A stretch of DNA of 64,000 bases from Streptosporangium carneum (GTDB taxonomy: Bacteria > Actinomycetota > Actinomycetes > Streptosporangiales > Streptosporangiaceae). Positions within the stretch are counted from its first letter, which is position 1. Each line of letters begins with the position of its first letter. The DNA lies in contig NZ_BSEV01000036.1 of the NCBI RefSeq assembly GCF_027922005.1, forward strand, positions 16,284 through 80,283, written 5' to 3'. The position numbers were made by a program, and so were the translations under genes. Of the stretch, positions 22,485 to 31,219 are shown piece by piece. The notes beneath the pieces are model-generated. The model saw nothing but the letters and a program-made list of their open reading frames with translations. It did not search any database and was not told the DNA's origin.

Positions 22485-23954
22485 TCACGCCACCCCGATC
22501 CGCACGTCGCGCACGAGCGTCGGGGAGGCGCCGTGCCCGAGGAAGCCCCACTGCTTGGGTTCGCCCTTGCCGCAGGGCATGCCGAACGCCCTGAACTCCA
22601 CGGGGCCCGCGACGGCCTCGACGGAGCCCCAGAATCGCGGCGTCACTCCGCCGTAGGAGAAGTTCTTCAGCAGCCGCCCGCGTCTGCCCCGCCGTACCTC
22701 GTAGGCGACCTCGGTGCCGAACTGGAAGTTCCAGCGCCGCTCGTCGATGGACCAGCTGCGGTTGTCGTCGACGTAGTAGCCGTCGCCGAGGCGGTCGAGC
22801 AGCTCCTCCAGGCTGCCGGAGCCGGGTTCTAGGAAGACGTTGGTCGCGAAGCAGACCGGCGGGTAGGCCCAGCCGTCGGCTCTGGCCGCGCCGACCGGGG
22901 TGAGGCCGAGCCTGGCCGCGCTGTCCCTGCTGGACAGGAAGTCGACCACGACGCCTTCGCGGATCAGCTCTCTGCGCCCGGCCGGGGTGCCCTCGTCGTC
23001 CCAGGCGAAGGAGCCCCGGGTGCCGGGAACGGTCGGGTCGGCGGTGACGTTCACCGCGGGCGAGCCGTAGCGGAGCGTGCCGAGCGCGTCCGGGGTGATG
23101 AAGGAGGCCCCGGCGAAGTTGGACTCGTCGCCGAGGATGCGGTCGAGTTCGAGGGCGTGACCGCACGACTCGTGGATCTGCAGCGCCATCTGGGCGGGAC
23201 CGATCACCAGGTCCCCGGTGCCGGAGGGCGCGGGCGGCGCGGTGAGCAGGGCGACCGCCTCCTCGCCGACCCGCGCGGCCTCCTCGACGAGCCGCAGCGA
23301 CTCCACGTACTCCCAGCCCGCCCCCGCGGTGTTGCCGTGGAAGGAGTTGGGGTAGGAACGGCGCTGCACGTCGTGCTCGTCGGCCGCGAAGACCATCACC
23401 GTCGCGCCCGACTCGACCAGGTGCTGGTGCTGCCTGGACCCCTCGCTGTCGGCGAAGTGCCGGTGCTGCCGCTTGGCGTTCAGCCCCACCTCGGCCGAGA
23501 CGACCTTCTCCGGCGCGCCCGCGGCGGCCAGCGCCCGGTCGAGCAGGTCGTGCCTGCCGGTGTGGGAGAAGGGGTCGATCGCGGCCTCGGTGGCGTGGCG
23601 TCCCGAGGCGGGCGGGCGCGGCGGAAGGGTGATCCGCTCGTCGCTCGCCCAGGCCGCGGCGCGGGCGCCTGCGACGGCCCGCGCCGCGACGGCGCGGATG
23701 TCGGCCTCGTCGCCGAGCGGGGCGGCGGCGAATCCCCAGACTCCGTCGAGGAGCACCCGGACGCCGACGCCCAGGTTCAGCTCGGCGCGCTCGTCGCGCT
23801 CTCCGCCGCGTCTGCCGTACAGGCGGGTCTCCTCGCACTCGACCAGCCGCACGTCGGCGTAGCCGACGCCGGGCCCCGAGGCCGCGCCGAGCGCCGTCTC
23901 GCACAGTGCCCGCGCCGTCTCGTCGTCGTGGGCCGAGCCCCATTCGTGCGTCAC
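22485..23954 (-). CDS. tldD: TldD-family metalloprotease catalytic subunit
   Basis: The 489-residue protein carries the TldD zinc motif HESCGH (His261, Glu262, His266; HExxxH) in MALQIHESCGHALELDRILGDE, followed by FAWDDEGTPAGRRELIREG and NFQFGTEVAYEVRRGRRGRLLKNFSYGG near the C-terminus. TldD/TldE dimers cleave small, flexible or modified peptides inside a closed chamber. GTG 23954 overlaps the stop of the Gfo/Idh gene (GTGA). The frame open to 25169 is shadow. Its place next to a peptide importer suggests that imported peptides are digested here (inference). Confidence 0.94.
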   Translation of the reverse strand: MTHEWGSAHDDETARALCETALGAASGPGVGYADVRLVECEETRLYGRRGGERDERAELNLGVGVRVLLDGVWGFAAAPLGDEADIRAVAARAVAGARAAAWASDERITLPPRPPASGRHATEAAIDPFSHTGRHDLLDRALAAAGAPEKVVSAEVGLNAKRQHRHFADSEGSRQHQHLVESGATVMVFAADEHDVQRRSYPNSFHGNTAGAGWEYVESLRLVEEAARVGEEAVALLTAPPAPSGTGDLVIGPAQMALQIHESCGHALELDRILGDESNFAGASFITPDALGTLRYGSPAVNVTADPTVPGTRGSFAWDDEGTPAGRRELIREGVVVDFLSSRDSAARLGLTPVGAARADGWAYPPVCFATNVFLEPGSGSLEELLDRLGDGYYVDDNRSWSIDERRWNFQFGTEVAYEVRRGRRGRLLKNFSYGGVTPRFWGSVEAVAGPVEFRAFGMPCGKGEPKQWGFLGHGASPTLVRDVRIGVA

Positions 23955-25090
23955 CGGGCCTCCTCGGGTGAGGCCTCGAGGGGGAAGGAGACCCAGCGGC
24001 GTTCGCGGAAGGACCTCTCGAAGGTGTTGACGGTCTCCTGGACCAGCGCGCCCTGCGCGAAGTCGCCCTGGTTGGCCGGGCCGCCGGACAGCAGTTCGTC
24101 GGCGAAGTCCTTGCAGAGGTTGGAGTAGAACAGGAAGGGCCAGTCCTCGGTGGAGCCGCCGCCCTCGGGGAAGAAGCGTTGCGGGATCTCCCGCTCGACG
24201 AACTCCACGGAGTCCTTGGTCGCCGTCCTGATCGTCTGGCAGACGCCGAACTCCTCGACGAGCCTGACGATGATCGCGCCCTCGGAGCCGTAGACGCGCG
24301 CCTCGATGCCGGGGTAGTTGCCGACCGTGACGAACGACGACTGGATCGAGGCGAGCGCGCCGCTTTCGAACTCGGCGATCCACATGTCGCCGTCGTCGAT
24401 GTTCATCCGGGTCATCAGGCCGGTGTCGCGCACGACGCGTTCGGGGACGAAGTTGCGCATCGTCCCGACCACGGAGGTCATGGGCGAGCCGACCCACCAG
24501 TGCATGATGTCGATGATCGGCGCGCCGTACCCCTCGATGGACGACACCTGGATGACGTCGGGGTCGGCGTTCGGGTCCTCCTGGCGCAGCGGGTTCGACG
24601 GGTCGAGCCACTGGCTGTTCTGCTCGTAGCCGTTGAAGATGTACGGCTCGCCCACGAAACCGGCGTCGATGAGCTCCTTGGCGTACTGCACGGCGGGCGC
24701 GTATCTGAAGGTGAAGCCCAGTTTGGTCTTCAGCCCCTTCGACCTGGCCAGCTCCGCGGCCCGCCGGGTCTGCCGGTAGTCCTTGTGCACCGGCTTCTCG
24801 CAGAGCACGTGCTTGCCCGCCTCCAGGGCGGCCCAGGTGATCTCGAAGTGCGTCCGGTTGCCGGTGGTCACGTCGATCACGTCGATCGCCGGGTCGTCGA
24901 GCAGCTCGCGGTAGTCGGTGACGCGGCGGCCGACGCCGAAGCGTTCGCCCACCTCCGCGACCAGCTCGGCGTCGACGTCGGCGAGGGCGACCACTTCGAC
25001 GCGGGGGTCGCGCTGCCAGCCGGGGATGTGGGCGGCCTGCGCCCAGCGGCCCGCGCCCACCACGGCGACCCGCAGCTTGTCCTGTCCCAT
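23951..25090 (-). CDS. Gfo/Idh/MocA-family oxidoreductase
   Basis: The 379-residue protein has an N-terminal Rossmann fold (LRVAVVGAGRWAQAAHIPGW) and the family EKP motif (GKHVLCEKPVHKDYRQT), which places the catalytic-type Lys near the nicotinamide. The C-terminal alpha/beta domain includes IDIMHWWVG, where the His is a common catalytic position. Members usually oxidise or reduce sugar, inositol or amino-sugar derivatives with NAD(P). The acceptor here is unknown. It starts 50 bases after the DppB-like gene and is coupled to tldD by a 4-base overlap. Confidence 0.9.
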   Translation of the reverse strand: MGQDKLRVAVVGAGRWAQAAHIPGWQRDPRVEVVALADVDAELVAEVGERFGVGRRVTDYRELLDDPAIDVIDVTTGNRTHFEITWAALEAGKHVLCEKPVHKDYRQTRRAAELARSKGLKTKLGFTFRYAPAVQYAKELIDAGFVGEPYIFNGYEQNSQWLDPSNPLRQEDPNADPDVIQVSSIEGYGAPIIDIMHWWVGSPMTSVVGTMRNFVPERVVRDTGLMTRMNIDDGDMWIAEFESGALASIQSSFVTVGNYPGIEARVYGSEGAIIVRLVEEFGVCQTIRTATKDSVEFVEREIPQRFFPEGGGSTEDWPFLFYSNLCKDFADELLSGGPANQGDFAQGALVQETVNTFERSFRERRWVSFPLEASPEEAR

Positions 25091-25140
25091 ACGAAAAGAT
25101 CCCTTCGGGGGTTGGCGCCGATCCGGAGTCGTGGCCCGGG

Positions 25141-26073
25141 TCAGCGGCGGTTGCGCACGCGCGGGTCAACGACCGCGTACGTGAGGTCGACCAGGAAGTT
25201 CATGACGACGACGAAGAAGGCGGCGAAGAGCACCGCGCCCGTGACGATCGGGATGTCGAGCTGGTCGATGGCGTCGTAGGTCAGCTTGCCGACGCCCGGC
25301 AGGCCGAAGACCGACTCGATGATCAGGACTCCGCCCAGGAAGTAGCCGAAGTCCATCCCGATCATGGTGATCAGCGGGGTGAGCCCGTTGCGCAGCGCGT
25401 GCCTGGTCAGGATCGTGCGCTCACGCAGGCCCTTGGCGCGGGCCATCTGGATGTACGGCGAGCGCAGCACCTCCAGCATCTGGGTGCGCGTCATCCGGGC
25501 GTACCACGCCGCGCCCGCCAGGCCGAGGGTGAAGGTCGGCAGCGCCAGGTACCACCAGAGCGGGTCGCCGAGCCCGTTCAGCGGGAAGACCGAGGAGCGG
25601 TAGGCCAGGTAGTAGAGCAGCAGCAGACCGATCCAGAACGGCGGCGCGGACAGGCCGATGAGCGCACCCAGCGTGGCGAGCCGGTCGGCGGCGCTCTTCG
25701 GCCGGTAGGCGGCCACGATCCCCGCGGGGACCCCCAGGACGAGCTGCCAGAGCACACCGCCGAGCGCGATGAGCGCGGTGGTCGGCAGCGCCTGGAGGAT
25801 CTGTCCGGCGACCGGCGCGCCGTGCAGCGCGTAGGACGTGCCGAGGTCGCCTCGCAGGAGGCGTCCGAGGAAGGCGGTGTACTGGGACCAGAGCGGGGCG
25901 TCGAGGCCGAGCTGGTGGCGGATCGAGGCCACGGTCGCGGCGTCGGCGTTGGGGCCCGCGATCAGCCTGGCCGGGTCGCCGGGCACGGCGTAGGCCATGA
26001 AGAAGGCGAGCGTGACCACGCCGAGCAGGACCAGCGCCGTCTGCCCGATCCGCCGCAGAACCCATCCCGTCAC
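25141..26073 (-). CDS. Peptide-type ABC transporter permease (DppB-like)
   Basis: The 310-residue protein has six membrane segments and the DppB/OppB hallmarks: MTGWVLRRIGQTALVLLGVVTLAFFMAYAVPGDPA at the N-terminus, the GLDAPLWSQYTAFLGRLLRGDLGTSY segment, and the EAA-type loop MARAKGLRERTILTRHALRNGLTPLITM. It pairs with the DppC-like permease encoded just upstream. GTG 26073 lies four bases after the dppC stop. The substrate is predicted to be a short peptide or similar solute from family only. Confidence 0.93.
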   Translation of the reverse strand: MTGWVLRRIGQTALVLLGVVTLAFFMAYAVPGDPARLIAGPNADAATVASIRHQLGLDAPLWSQYTAFLGRLLRGDLGTSYALHGAPVAGQILQALPTTALIALGGVLWQLVLGVPAGIVAAYRPKSAADRLATLGALIGLSAPPFWIGLLLLYYLAYRSSVFPLNGLGDPLWWYLALPTFTLGLAGAAWYARMTRTQMLEVLRSPYIQMARAKGLRERTILTRHALRNGLTPLITMIGMDFGYFLGGVLIIESVFGLPGVGKLTYDAIDQLDIPIVTGAVLFAAFFVVVMNFLVDLTYAVVDPRVRNRR

Positions 26074-26077
26074 GTCG

Positions 26078-27010
26078 TCACCTCCGTTCCGGTGCGGTGG
26101 GGTCGAGGAGGTCGCGCAGCCAGTCGCCCGCCAGGTTGAAGGCGAGCACGGTGACGATCAGGCAGACGCCCGGGGCGAAGAGCAGCCATGGGGCGACCTC
26201 GTAGTACTTGCGGCCGTCGTCGATCATCTGGCCCCAGGAGGCCTCGGGCACCGGCACGCCGACGCCGATGAACGACAGCGAGCTCTCGATGAGGATCGAG
26301 CTGGCCACGCCCAGCGTCGCGTACACGATGATCGCCGGGACGAGGTGCGGGAGGATGTGCCGGACCATGATCCGCACATTGCCCACGCCGAGGGTGCGGG
26401 TCGCGGTGACGAACTCCCGTTCGCGCAGCGAGAGCACCATGCCGCGGATGATGCGCGCCAGGTAGGTCCAGTAGATGAGCGCGATGACGAGCACCACGTT
26501 GCGCTGGCTCGGCCCGGTGACGGAGATCAGCGCGACGCAGAAGAGCAGGATCGGGAAGGACATGATGACGTCGGTGATCCTGCTGATCACGGTGTCGGCC
26601 AGGCCGCCGAAGTAACCGGCGGTCACGCCGACCACGACTCCGACGATCGTGGCCAGGCCGTTGGCGACGATCCCGATCGTGAGGGACACGCGCGCGCCGT
26701 ACAACAGCCTGGACAGCACGTCCCGGCCGTTGGGGTCGGTGCCGAGCGGGAAGTCCCCGCCGGGTGACACGGGCGCGCCCCGGTCGGTCAGGCCCTCGGC
26801 GTAGGTGCGCAGCGGATCGTGCGGGGCCAGCAGCGGCGCGAGGAGCGCCGCGAGCACCAGCAGCACGAGCACGATGATCGAGATGAGCGCGGGGAGGTCC
26901 CTCAGGAGGCTCCGCCCCGCCCTGCGCAGGCCGTCACGCACGCTCGGCGCCTCGGGATCCGCGGGCCGCCGCGACTCCGGCGGCTCCAGGGGCTCCGGCG
27001 GCGCCGTCAC
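26078..27010 (-). CDS. Peptide-type ABC transporter permease (DppC-like)
   Basis: The 310-residue product has a hydrophilic N-terminus of about 35 residues, six membrane helices, the FPLGTDPNGRDVLSRLLYGARVSL segment typical of DppC/OppC, and the EAA loop FVTATRTLGVGNVRIMVRHILPHLVPAIIV. GTG 27010 overlaps the stop of the DppF-like ATPase gene (GTGA). With the DppB-like protein it forms the transmembrane channel of the importer. Confidence 0.93.
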   Translation of the reverse strand: MTAPPEPLEPPESRRPADPEAPSVRDGLRRAGRSLLRDLPALISIIVLVLLVLAALLAPLLAPHDPLRTYAEGLTDRGAPVSPGGDFPLGTDPNGRDVLSRLLYGARVSLTIGIVANGLATIVGVVVGVTAGYFGGLADTVISRITDVIMSFPILLFCVALISVTGPSQRNVVLVIALIYWTYLARIIRGMVLSLREREFVTATRTLGVGNVRIMVRHILPHLVPAIIVYATLGVASSILIESSLSFIGVGVPVPEASWGQMIDDGRKYYEVAPWLLFAPGVCLIVTVLAFNLAGDWLRDLLDPTAPERR

Positions 27011-27975
27011 GGGGCCGCCTCCTCTCGGGCGGGCTCGGACGCGAGATGGCAGGCGGCGAGCTGGCCGCCCTGTTTGACCGCCAGCTCCGGCCTGGTGGTC
27101 CGGCAGACGTCCTGGGCGAGCGGGCAGCGCGGATGGAAGGCGCAGCCCGTCGGCGGGTGGGCGGGGCTCGGCGGCTCCCCGGCGAGCCTGACCCGCCGGG
27201 CCGCGCGGCTCGCACCCGGCACCGGCACGGCCGCCAGCAACGCCTGTGTGTAGGGATGCCGGGGGGCGCCGAACACCTGGTCCCGGGTGCCGATCTCCAC
27301 CAGCCTGCCGAGATACATGATCGCCACCCGGTCGGCCGCGAACCGCATCGTGGACAGGTCGTGGGAGATGAACAGGTAGGCCAGGCCGCTGTCCTCCTGG
27401 ATGTCCTTGAGGAGGTTGAGGATCTGGGCCCGCACCGAGACGTCGAGCGCGGAGACCGCCTCGTCGCAGGCGATCACGGCCGGGTCGACGCCGAGCGCGC
27501 GGGCGATGGACACCCGCTGGCGCTGTCCTCCGGACAGCTCGTGCGGATAGCGGACGGCGAAGGCGGCCGGCAGTCCCACCCGCTCCAGCAGTTCCCGTAC
27601 CCGGCCGGGGCGCTCCGCGGCCGGGACGCCCTTGACGAGCAGCGCCTCCTCGACGGTCGCGCCGATCTTCATGCGCGGGTCGAGGGAGTCGTAGGGATCC
27701 TGGTAGACCATCTGCATCTGACGCCGGAACGCCTTCAGCGAGGCCCCCCTGAGGCCCGCGATGTCGCGGCCTCCGATGCGGACGCGCCCGCCCGCCGGGT
27801 CGGTGATGCGCAGCAGCGCACGGGCGACCGTGCTCTTGCCCGACCCCGACTCACCGGCCAGGCCCAGGGTCTCGCCGGGCGCGATCGTGAACGAGACACC
27901 GTCCACGGCCCGCACGGTCACACCCCTGCGGCGGGAGAAGTGCACGCGCAGGTTCTCCACCTCCACGATGTTCAC
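27007..27975 (-). CDS. Peptide-type ABC transporter ATPase (DppF-like)
   Basis: The 322-residue ATPase shows Walker A (GESGSGKSTVARALL), the signature LSGGQRQRVSIARAL and Walker B (VIACDEAVSALDVS). It ends with the oligopeptide-ABC C-terminal region (YTQALLAAVPVPGASRAARRVRLAGE then PTGCAFHPRCPLAQDVCR), whose cysteines may bind an Fe-S or metal centre. GTG 27975 overlaps the DppD-like stop. It pairs with the DppD-like ATPase as a heterodimer. Confidence 0.93.
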   Translation of the reverse strand: MNIVEVENLRVHFSRRRGVTVRAVDGVSFTIAPGETLGLAGESGSGKSTVARALLRITDPAGGRVRIGGRDIAGLRGASLKAFRRQMQMVYQDPYDSLDPRMKIGATVEEALLVKGVPAAERPGRVRELLERVGLPAAFAVRYPHELSGGQRQRVSIARALGVDPAVIACDEAVSALDVSVRAQILNLLKDIQEDSGLAYLFISHDLSTMRFAADRVAIMYLGRLVEIGTRDQVFGAPRHPYTQALLAAVPVPGASRAARRVRLAGEPPSPAHPPTGCAFHPRCPLAQDVCRTTRPELAVKQGGQLAACHLASEPAREEAAP

Positions 27976-28979
27976 CTCCCGTTCTCCTCTCTCGTGGCGA
28001 TCTCTCTCGTGTCTCTCGTGGCGATCTCTCTCGTGGCGACGTGGCAGGCGACGCCGCCCGTCAGCGGCGGGTCCGCCTCATGGCAGACGTCCTCGGCCAG
28101 CGGGCAGCGCGAGGCGAACGAGCAGCCCGGCGGGCGCGTCCCCGCCTGGGGAGGGCTGCCGGGGATGGACGGCAGCCTGCGTGGCAGCGGCCCCGTCATG
28201 CTCGGGATGGAGCCGAGCAGCGCGCGGGTGTAGGGATGCCGGGGAGCGCCGACGATCTCCTCGATCGTGCCGCTCTCGACCACCCGCCCCGCGTACATGA
28301 CGAGGACGCGGTCGCAGAAGGTGGAGACGACACCGAGGTCGTGACTGATCAGGATGACCGCGGTGCCGAGCTCCGAGGTCATGCGGTCCATCAGGTCGAG
28401 CACCTGCGCCTGCACGGTGACGTCGAGCGCCGTGGTCGGCTCGTCCGCGATGAGCAGCTTGGGCGAGCACGAGGCGGCGATGGCGATGGCGACCCGCTGC
28501 CGCATGCCGCCGGAGAACGTCATCGGGTAGTCGCGCAGCCGGGCGGGGGCGTCCGGGATGCCCACCTCGGACAGCAGCTCCACGGCCCGTGCGACCGCGG
28601 TCCTGCGATCCGTCCCGAGGTGCTCGCGGAGCGTCTCGGTGACCTGCCGCCCGATCCGCACCAGCGGGTTGAGGCTGGACAGCGGATCCTGGAACACCAT
28701 GGCCGCCTGCGCGCCTCGCCAGCGGCGCAGCTCGTCCTTGGAGAAGCCGAGCACGTCGCGCCCCTCGAAGCGGACGGCGCCCGCCTCGACGGTGGCGGCC
28801 GGTCCGAGCAGCCGCATGAGGGCCTGGGCGGTGACGGACTTGCCTGAGCCCGACTCGCCGACGATGCCCAGGCGCTCACCCGCGGCGACGGAGAAGGAGA
28901 CCCCGCGAACAGCCGTGTGGTCGCCGTTCGGCGTCGCGAAGCGGACGACGAGGTCGTCCACGTCGAGCAGCGCGTCCAT
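27972..28979 (-). CDS. Peptide-type ABC transporter ATPase (DppD-like)
   Basis: This 335-residue ATPase has Walker A (GESGSGKSVTAQAL), signature SGGMRQRVAIA, Walker B (LLIADEPTTALDVT) and the Cys-containing C-terminal region (GCSFASRCPLAEDVC). Its last 20 residues hold a small repeat (ATREIATRDTREIATREENG) created by a duplicated stretch at about 27985-28040, beyond the conserved domain and probably harmless. ATG 28979 lies 62 bases after the solute-binding protein gene. Confidence 0.93.
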   Translation of the reverse strand: MDALLDVDDLVVRFATPNGDHTAVRGVSFSVAAGERLGIVGESGSGKSVTAQALMRLLGPAATVEAGAVRFEGRDVLGFSKDELRRWRGAQAAMVFQDPLSSLNPLVRIGRQVTETLREHLGTDRRTAVARAVELLSEVGIPDAPARLRDYPMTFSGGMRQRVAIAIAASCSPKLLIADEPTTALDVTVQAQVLDLMDRMTSELGTAVILISHDLGVVSTFCDRVLVMYAGRVVESGTIEEIVGAPRHPYTRALLGSIPSMTGPLPRRLPSIPGSPPQAGTRPPGCSFASRCPLAEDVCHEADPPLTGGVACHVATREIATRDTREIATREENGR

Positions 28980-29041
28980 GATCAGCCTTTCGTGGGGGTC
29001 GCGGGGGTCGCGGGGGTCTGGACGGTCAACGGAGGCGGAGC

Positions 29042-30700
29042 TCAGTCGGTCGGCCTGCCGTCGGTCTTCCAGTAGTTGGTCATGTCCCAGGCCCAGACGG
29101 GTTGCGGGAAGTAGCCCCCCACGTTCTTGCCGAAGACCTCGGTCTTGGAGCCGTAGTAGAGCGGCACGAGCGAGCCGCCGGCCAGGAGCCTGGTGGTGGC
29201 CTGCGCGTAGAGCTTCTGGGCCTCGTCGGGAGAGTCGGTGGCCAGCGCCTTGGCGACCAGTGCGTCGGTCTCCTCGTCGCAGGAGAAGGCGTAGTTCTGG
29301 CCACCCTGGACGGCGGCGGCGCAGGCGGTGAGCGCCTGGAAGAAGTTGCTGCCCTCGGGGTAGTCCGCCACCCAGAAGGAGAGCGCCATCGGGGCCTTGC
29401 CGGGGGTGCCCGCCAGCTCGAAGAACGTGCTCTGCTGGAGCGGGCGCGGATCCGCCTTGACGCCGATCTTGGCCAGGTCCTGCTGAAGCTGCGGCAGCAG
29501 GTTGGTCCAGGGCGGGGTGTTCCAGGAGTACAGCGTGGTGGAGAAGCCGTCGGGATAGCCCGCCTCGGCGAGCAGCTGCCTGGCCTTGGCGATGTCCTGG
29601 TCGTGAACCAGCTTCTCCTCGGTGTGACCGACCACGCCCGGCGGCAGGAACTCGTTGGCGACCTGGCCCTGACCGTTGACCAGCTTGAGCAGGAACGCCC
29701 GGTCGATGGCGTAGGAGACGGCCTCACGCACCTTCGGGTTGTCGAACGGCTTCATCTTGACGTTCAACGTCAGGAAGTACGTGCTCGGCTTGGCGATCGT
29801 GATGGTCTGGTCCTTCAGCGTCGCGTTGGCCGTCACCGACAGGTACTGCGCGGGCGGGATCGGGTCGCCCATCAGGTCGATCTCCCCCTTCTCCAGCTGC
29901 AGGAGCTGCACGTCGGGGTTGACGCCGAGCCGCTCGACGACCTTGTCGACGTAGGGGCGGGGCCTGTCCCAGTACGTGGGGTTCTTCTCCAGCACGATCT
30001 GACGGCCCGGGGAGAACTCCTTGAAGGTGAACGGGCCGGAGCCGAGCGGCTGGGCGGCCGCCTTGTCGCCCGAGCCCTCGGGGATCACCGACGCGTGCGG
30101 CATGGCCAGGATGTACTTGAAGGCGGAGTTGGGCTGGGTGAGCTCGATCCGCAGTTCGCCGTCGGAGACCGCCTGGATGCCCTTGGGCGTGCCCTCCGGC
30201 TTCTTGCCGTACTCCTCCGCTCCCACGACGCCGGTCCAGAAGCCGCGCACCGGCGACTTGGTGGCGGGGTCGAGGATGCGGGAGAAGGAGTAGGCGAAGT
30301 CCCGCGCCCTGACGGGCGAGCCGTCGGAGAAGGTCATGCCGGGCCTGATCTTGACGGTGTAGGTCCTGCCGTCGGGTGAGACGGCGGGGGGCTCGGCGGC
30401 GCCCTGCGGGACGAGCTCGCTGGTGGAGCCCTTGTAGTCGTACAGGCGGTCGTAGAGCATCCGCATGTTGTTCCAGCACGTCGCGTCGTAGCAGACGGCC
30501 GGGTCGAACGTCTTGGGGTCGGACTTGTAGGCGACGGTCATCGTGCCGCCGAGACGGGGTGAGCCCGTGGCGGGGCTCGTGCCGGACGTGCCGGAGGTTC
30601 CGGCGTTCTTCTGGACCGCGCCGCAGGCGGGCGCCGTCGCGAGCAGGGCCACGGTCGTCGCCGTGGCGAACATGACGCGGGACCGGCGTGGTTTCGCCAT
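29042..30700 (-). CDS. Peptide-type ABC solute-binding lipoprotein (SBP family 5)
   Basis: The start is ATG 30700, because GAGGAGGG sits a few bases upstream and a lipoprotein signal follows (MAKPRRSRVMFATATTVALL, then ATAPAC as lipobox). The frame's longer start at 30847 is not supported. The 552-residue protein shows SBP_bac_5 features: GGTMTVAYKSDPKTFDPAVCYDATCW near the N-terminus, YTVKIRPGMTFSDGSPVRARDFAYSF, and FDNPKVREAVSYAIDR. It captures the transported solute outside the membrane. It is the first gene of the long operon and has a strong palindromic operator 96 bases upstream. Confidence 0.93.
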   Translation of the reverse strand: MAKPRRSRVMFATATTVALLATAPACGAVQKNAGTSGTSGTSPATGSPRLGGTMTVAYKSDPKTFDPAVCYDATCWNNMRMLYDRLYDYKGSTSELVPQGAAEPPAVSPDGRTYTVKIRPGMTFSDGSPVRARDFAYSFSRILDPATKSPVRGFWTGVVGAEEYGKKPEGTPKGIQAVSDGELRIELTQPNSAFKYILAMPHASVIPEGSGDKAAAQPLGSGPFTFKEFSPGRQIVLEKNPTYWDRPRPYVDKVVERLGVNPDVQLLQLEKGEIDLMGDPIPPAQYLSVTANATLKDQTITIAKPSTYFLTLNVKMKPFDNPKVREAVSYAIDRAFLLKLVNGQGQVANEFLPPGVVGHTEEKLVHDQDIAKARQLLAEAGYPDGFSTTLYSWNTPPWTNLLPQLQQDLAKIGVKADPRPLQQSTFFELAGTPGKAPMALSFWVADYPEGSNFFQALTACAAAVQGGQNYAFSCDEETDALVAKALATDSPDEAQKLYAQATTRLLAGGSLVPLYYGSKTEVFGKNVGGYFPQPVWAWDMTNYWKTDGRPTD

Positions 30701-30795
30701 TGATTCCCTCCTCGGGGAAGAGCAGTGCGCGGAGTCCTCGATCCCCCGAGGACCTGGTGGAGGGCTGGGCCCGCCGTCCTGCTCGCTGCCTCCGC

Positions 30796-30820
30796 TTGTC
30801 GATCGTCGACAATCGACAAT
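30796..30820. promoter_or_regulatory. Palindromic operator upstream of the transporter-TldD/E operon
   Basis: TTGTCGA and TCGACAA form perfect 7-base arms around TCG, followed by a third half-site TCGACAAT. The 25-bp block is repeated with one change at 35218-35242. Palindromes of the TTGTCGACAA type suit FCD-GntR regulators, and such a regulator is encoded at the end of this operon. Confidence 0.8.
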
Positions 30821-31219
30821 ATGGAGGGAGATTCTGGCGGGCGTCAATAGCGGATTCGCCCCGTTATGAATCTGCGTTCAACACGCGTCCGAGCACGGCG
30901 ACTCACGCCCTCACGGCACTCGCGACCAGGGCACGCGTCAATACGGTAGGCGACTGCAGCCCCTCTGACCAGGGGCGATGAACGATCGCGGGCGAAAGGC
31001 GCGTTCCCCGCCGTACCGTTCGGCACGTGGCGGCGCGGGGGCCGGCGCGCCGACATCCCGCCCGGGCGCGACGGGCACACACCACGCCCGCACTCCCGCC
31101 GCGCCGGTACGGCGAGCGGTGACACGGACCGGACCGCCCCTGGACCGCCCCCGGACCGGCGCCGGTGAACGGCGCACGGCCCGGTGAAGGGAACGGCCCG
31201 GTGAAAGGGTGACTTCGGC
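30821..31219. other. Intergenic region between operator and aminotransferase gene end
   Basis: About 400 bases lie between two genes of the same direction. I see no coding frame with protein-like content and no clear terminator. An AATATGG patch next to the operator is the best candidate for the promoter of the long operon. Confidence 0.5.

Noticed and set aside
18654..30700. Reading the TldD/TldE operon as a RiPP biosynthetic cluster
   Set aside because: No precursor peptide, cyclase, dehydratase or radical SAM gene was seen; the transporter is an importer with a binding protein, not an exporter.
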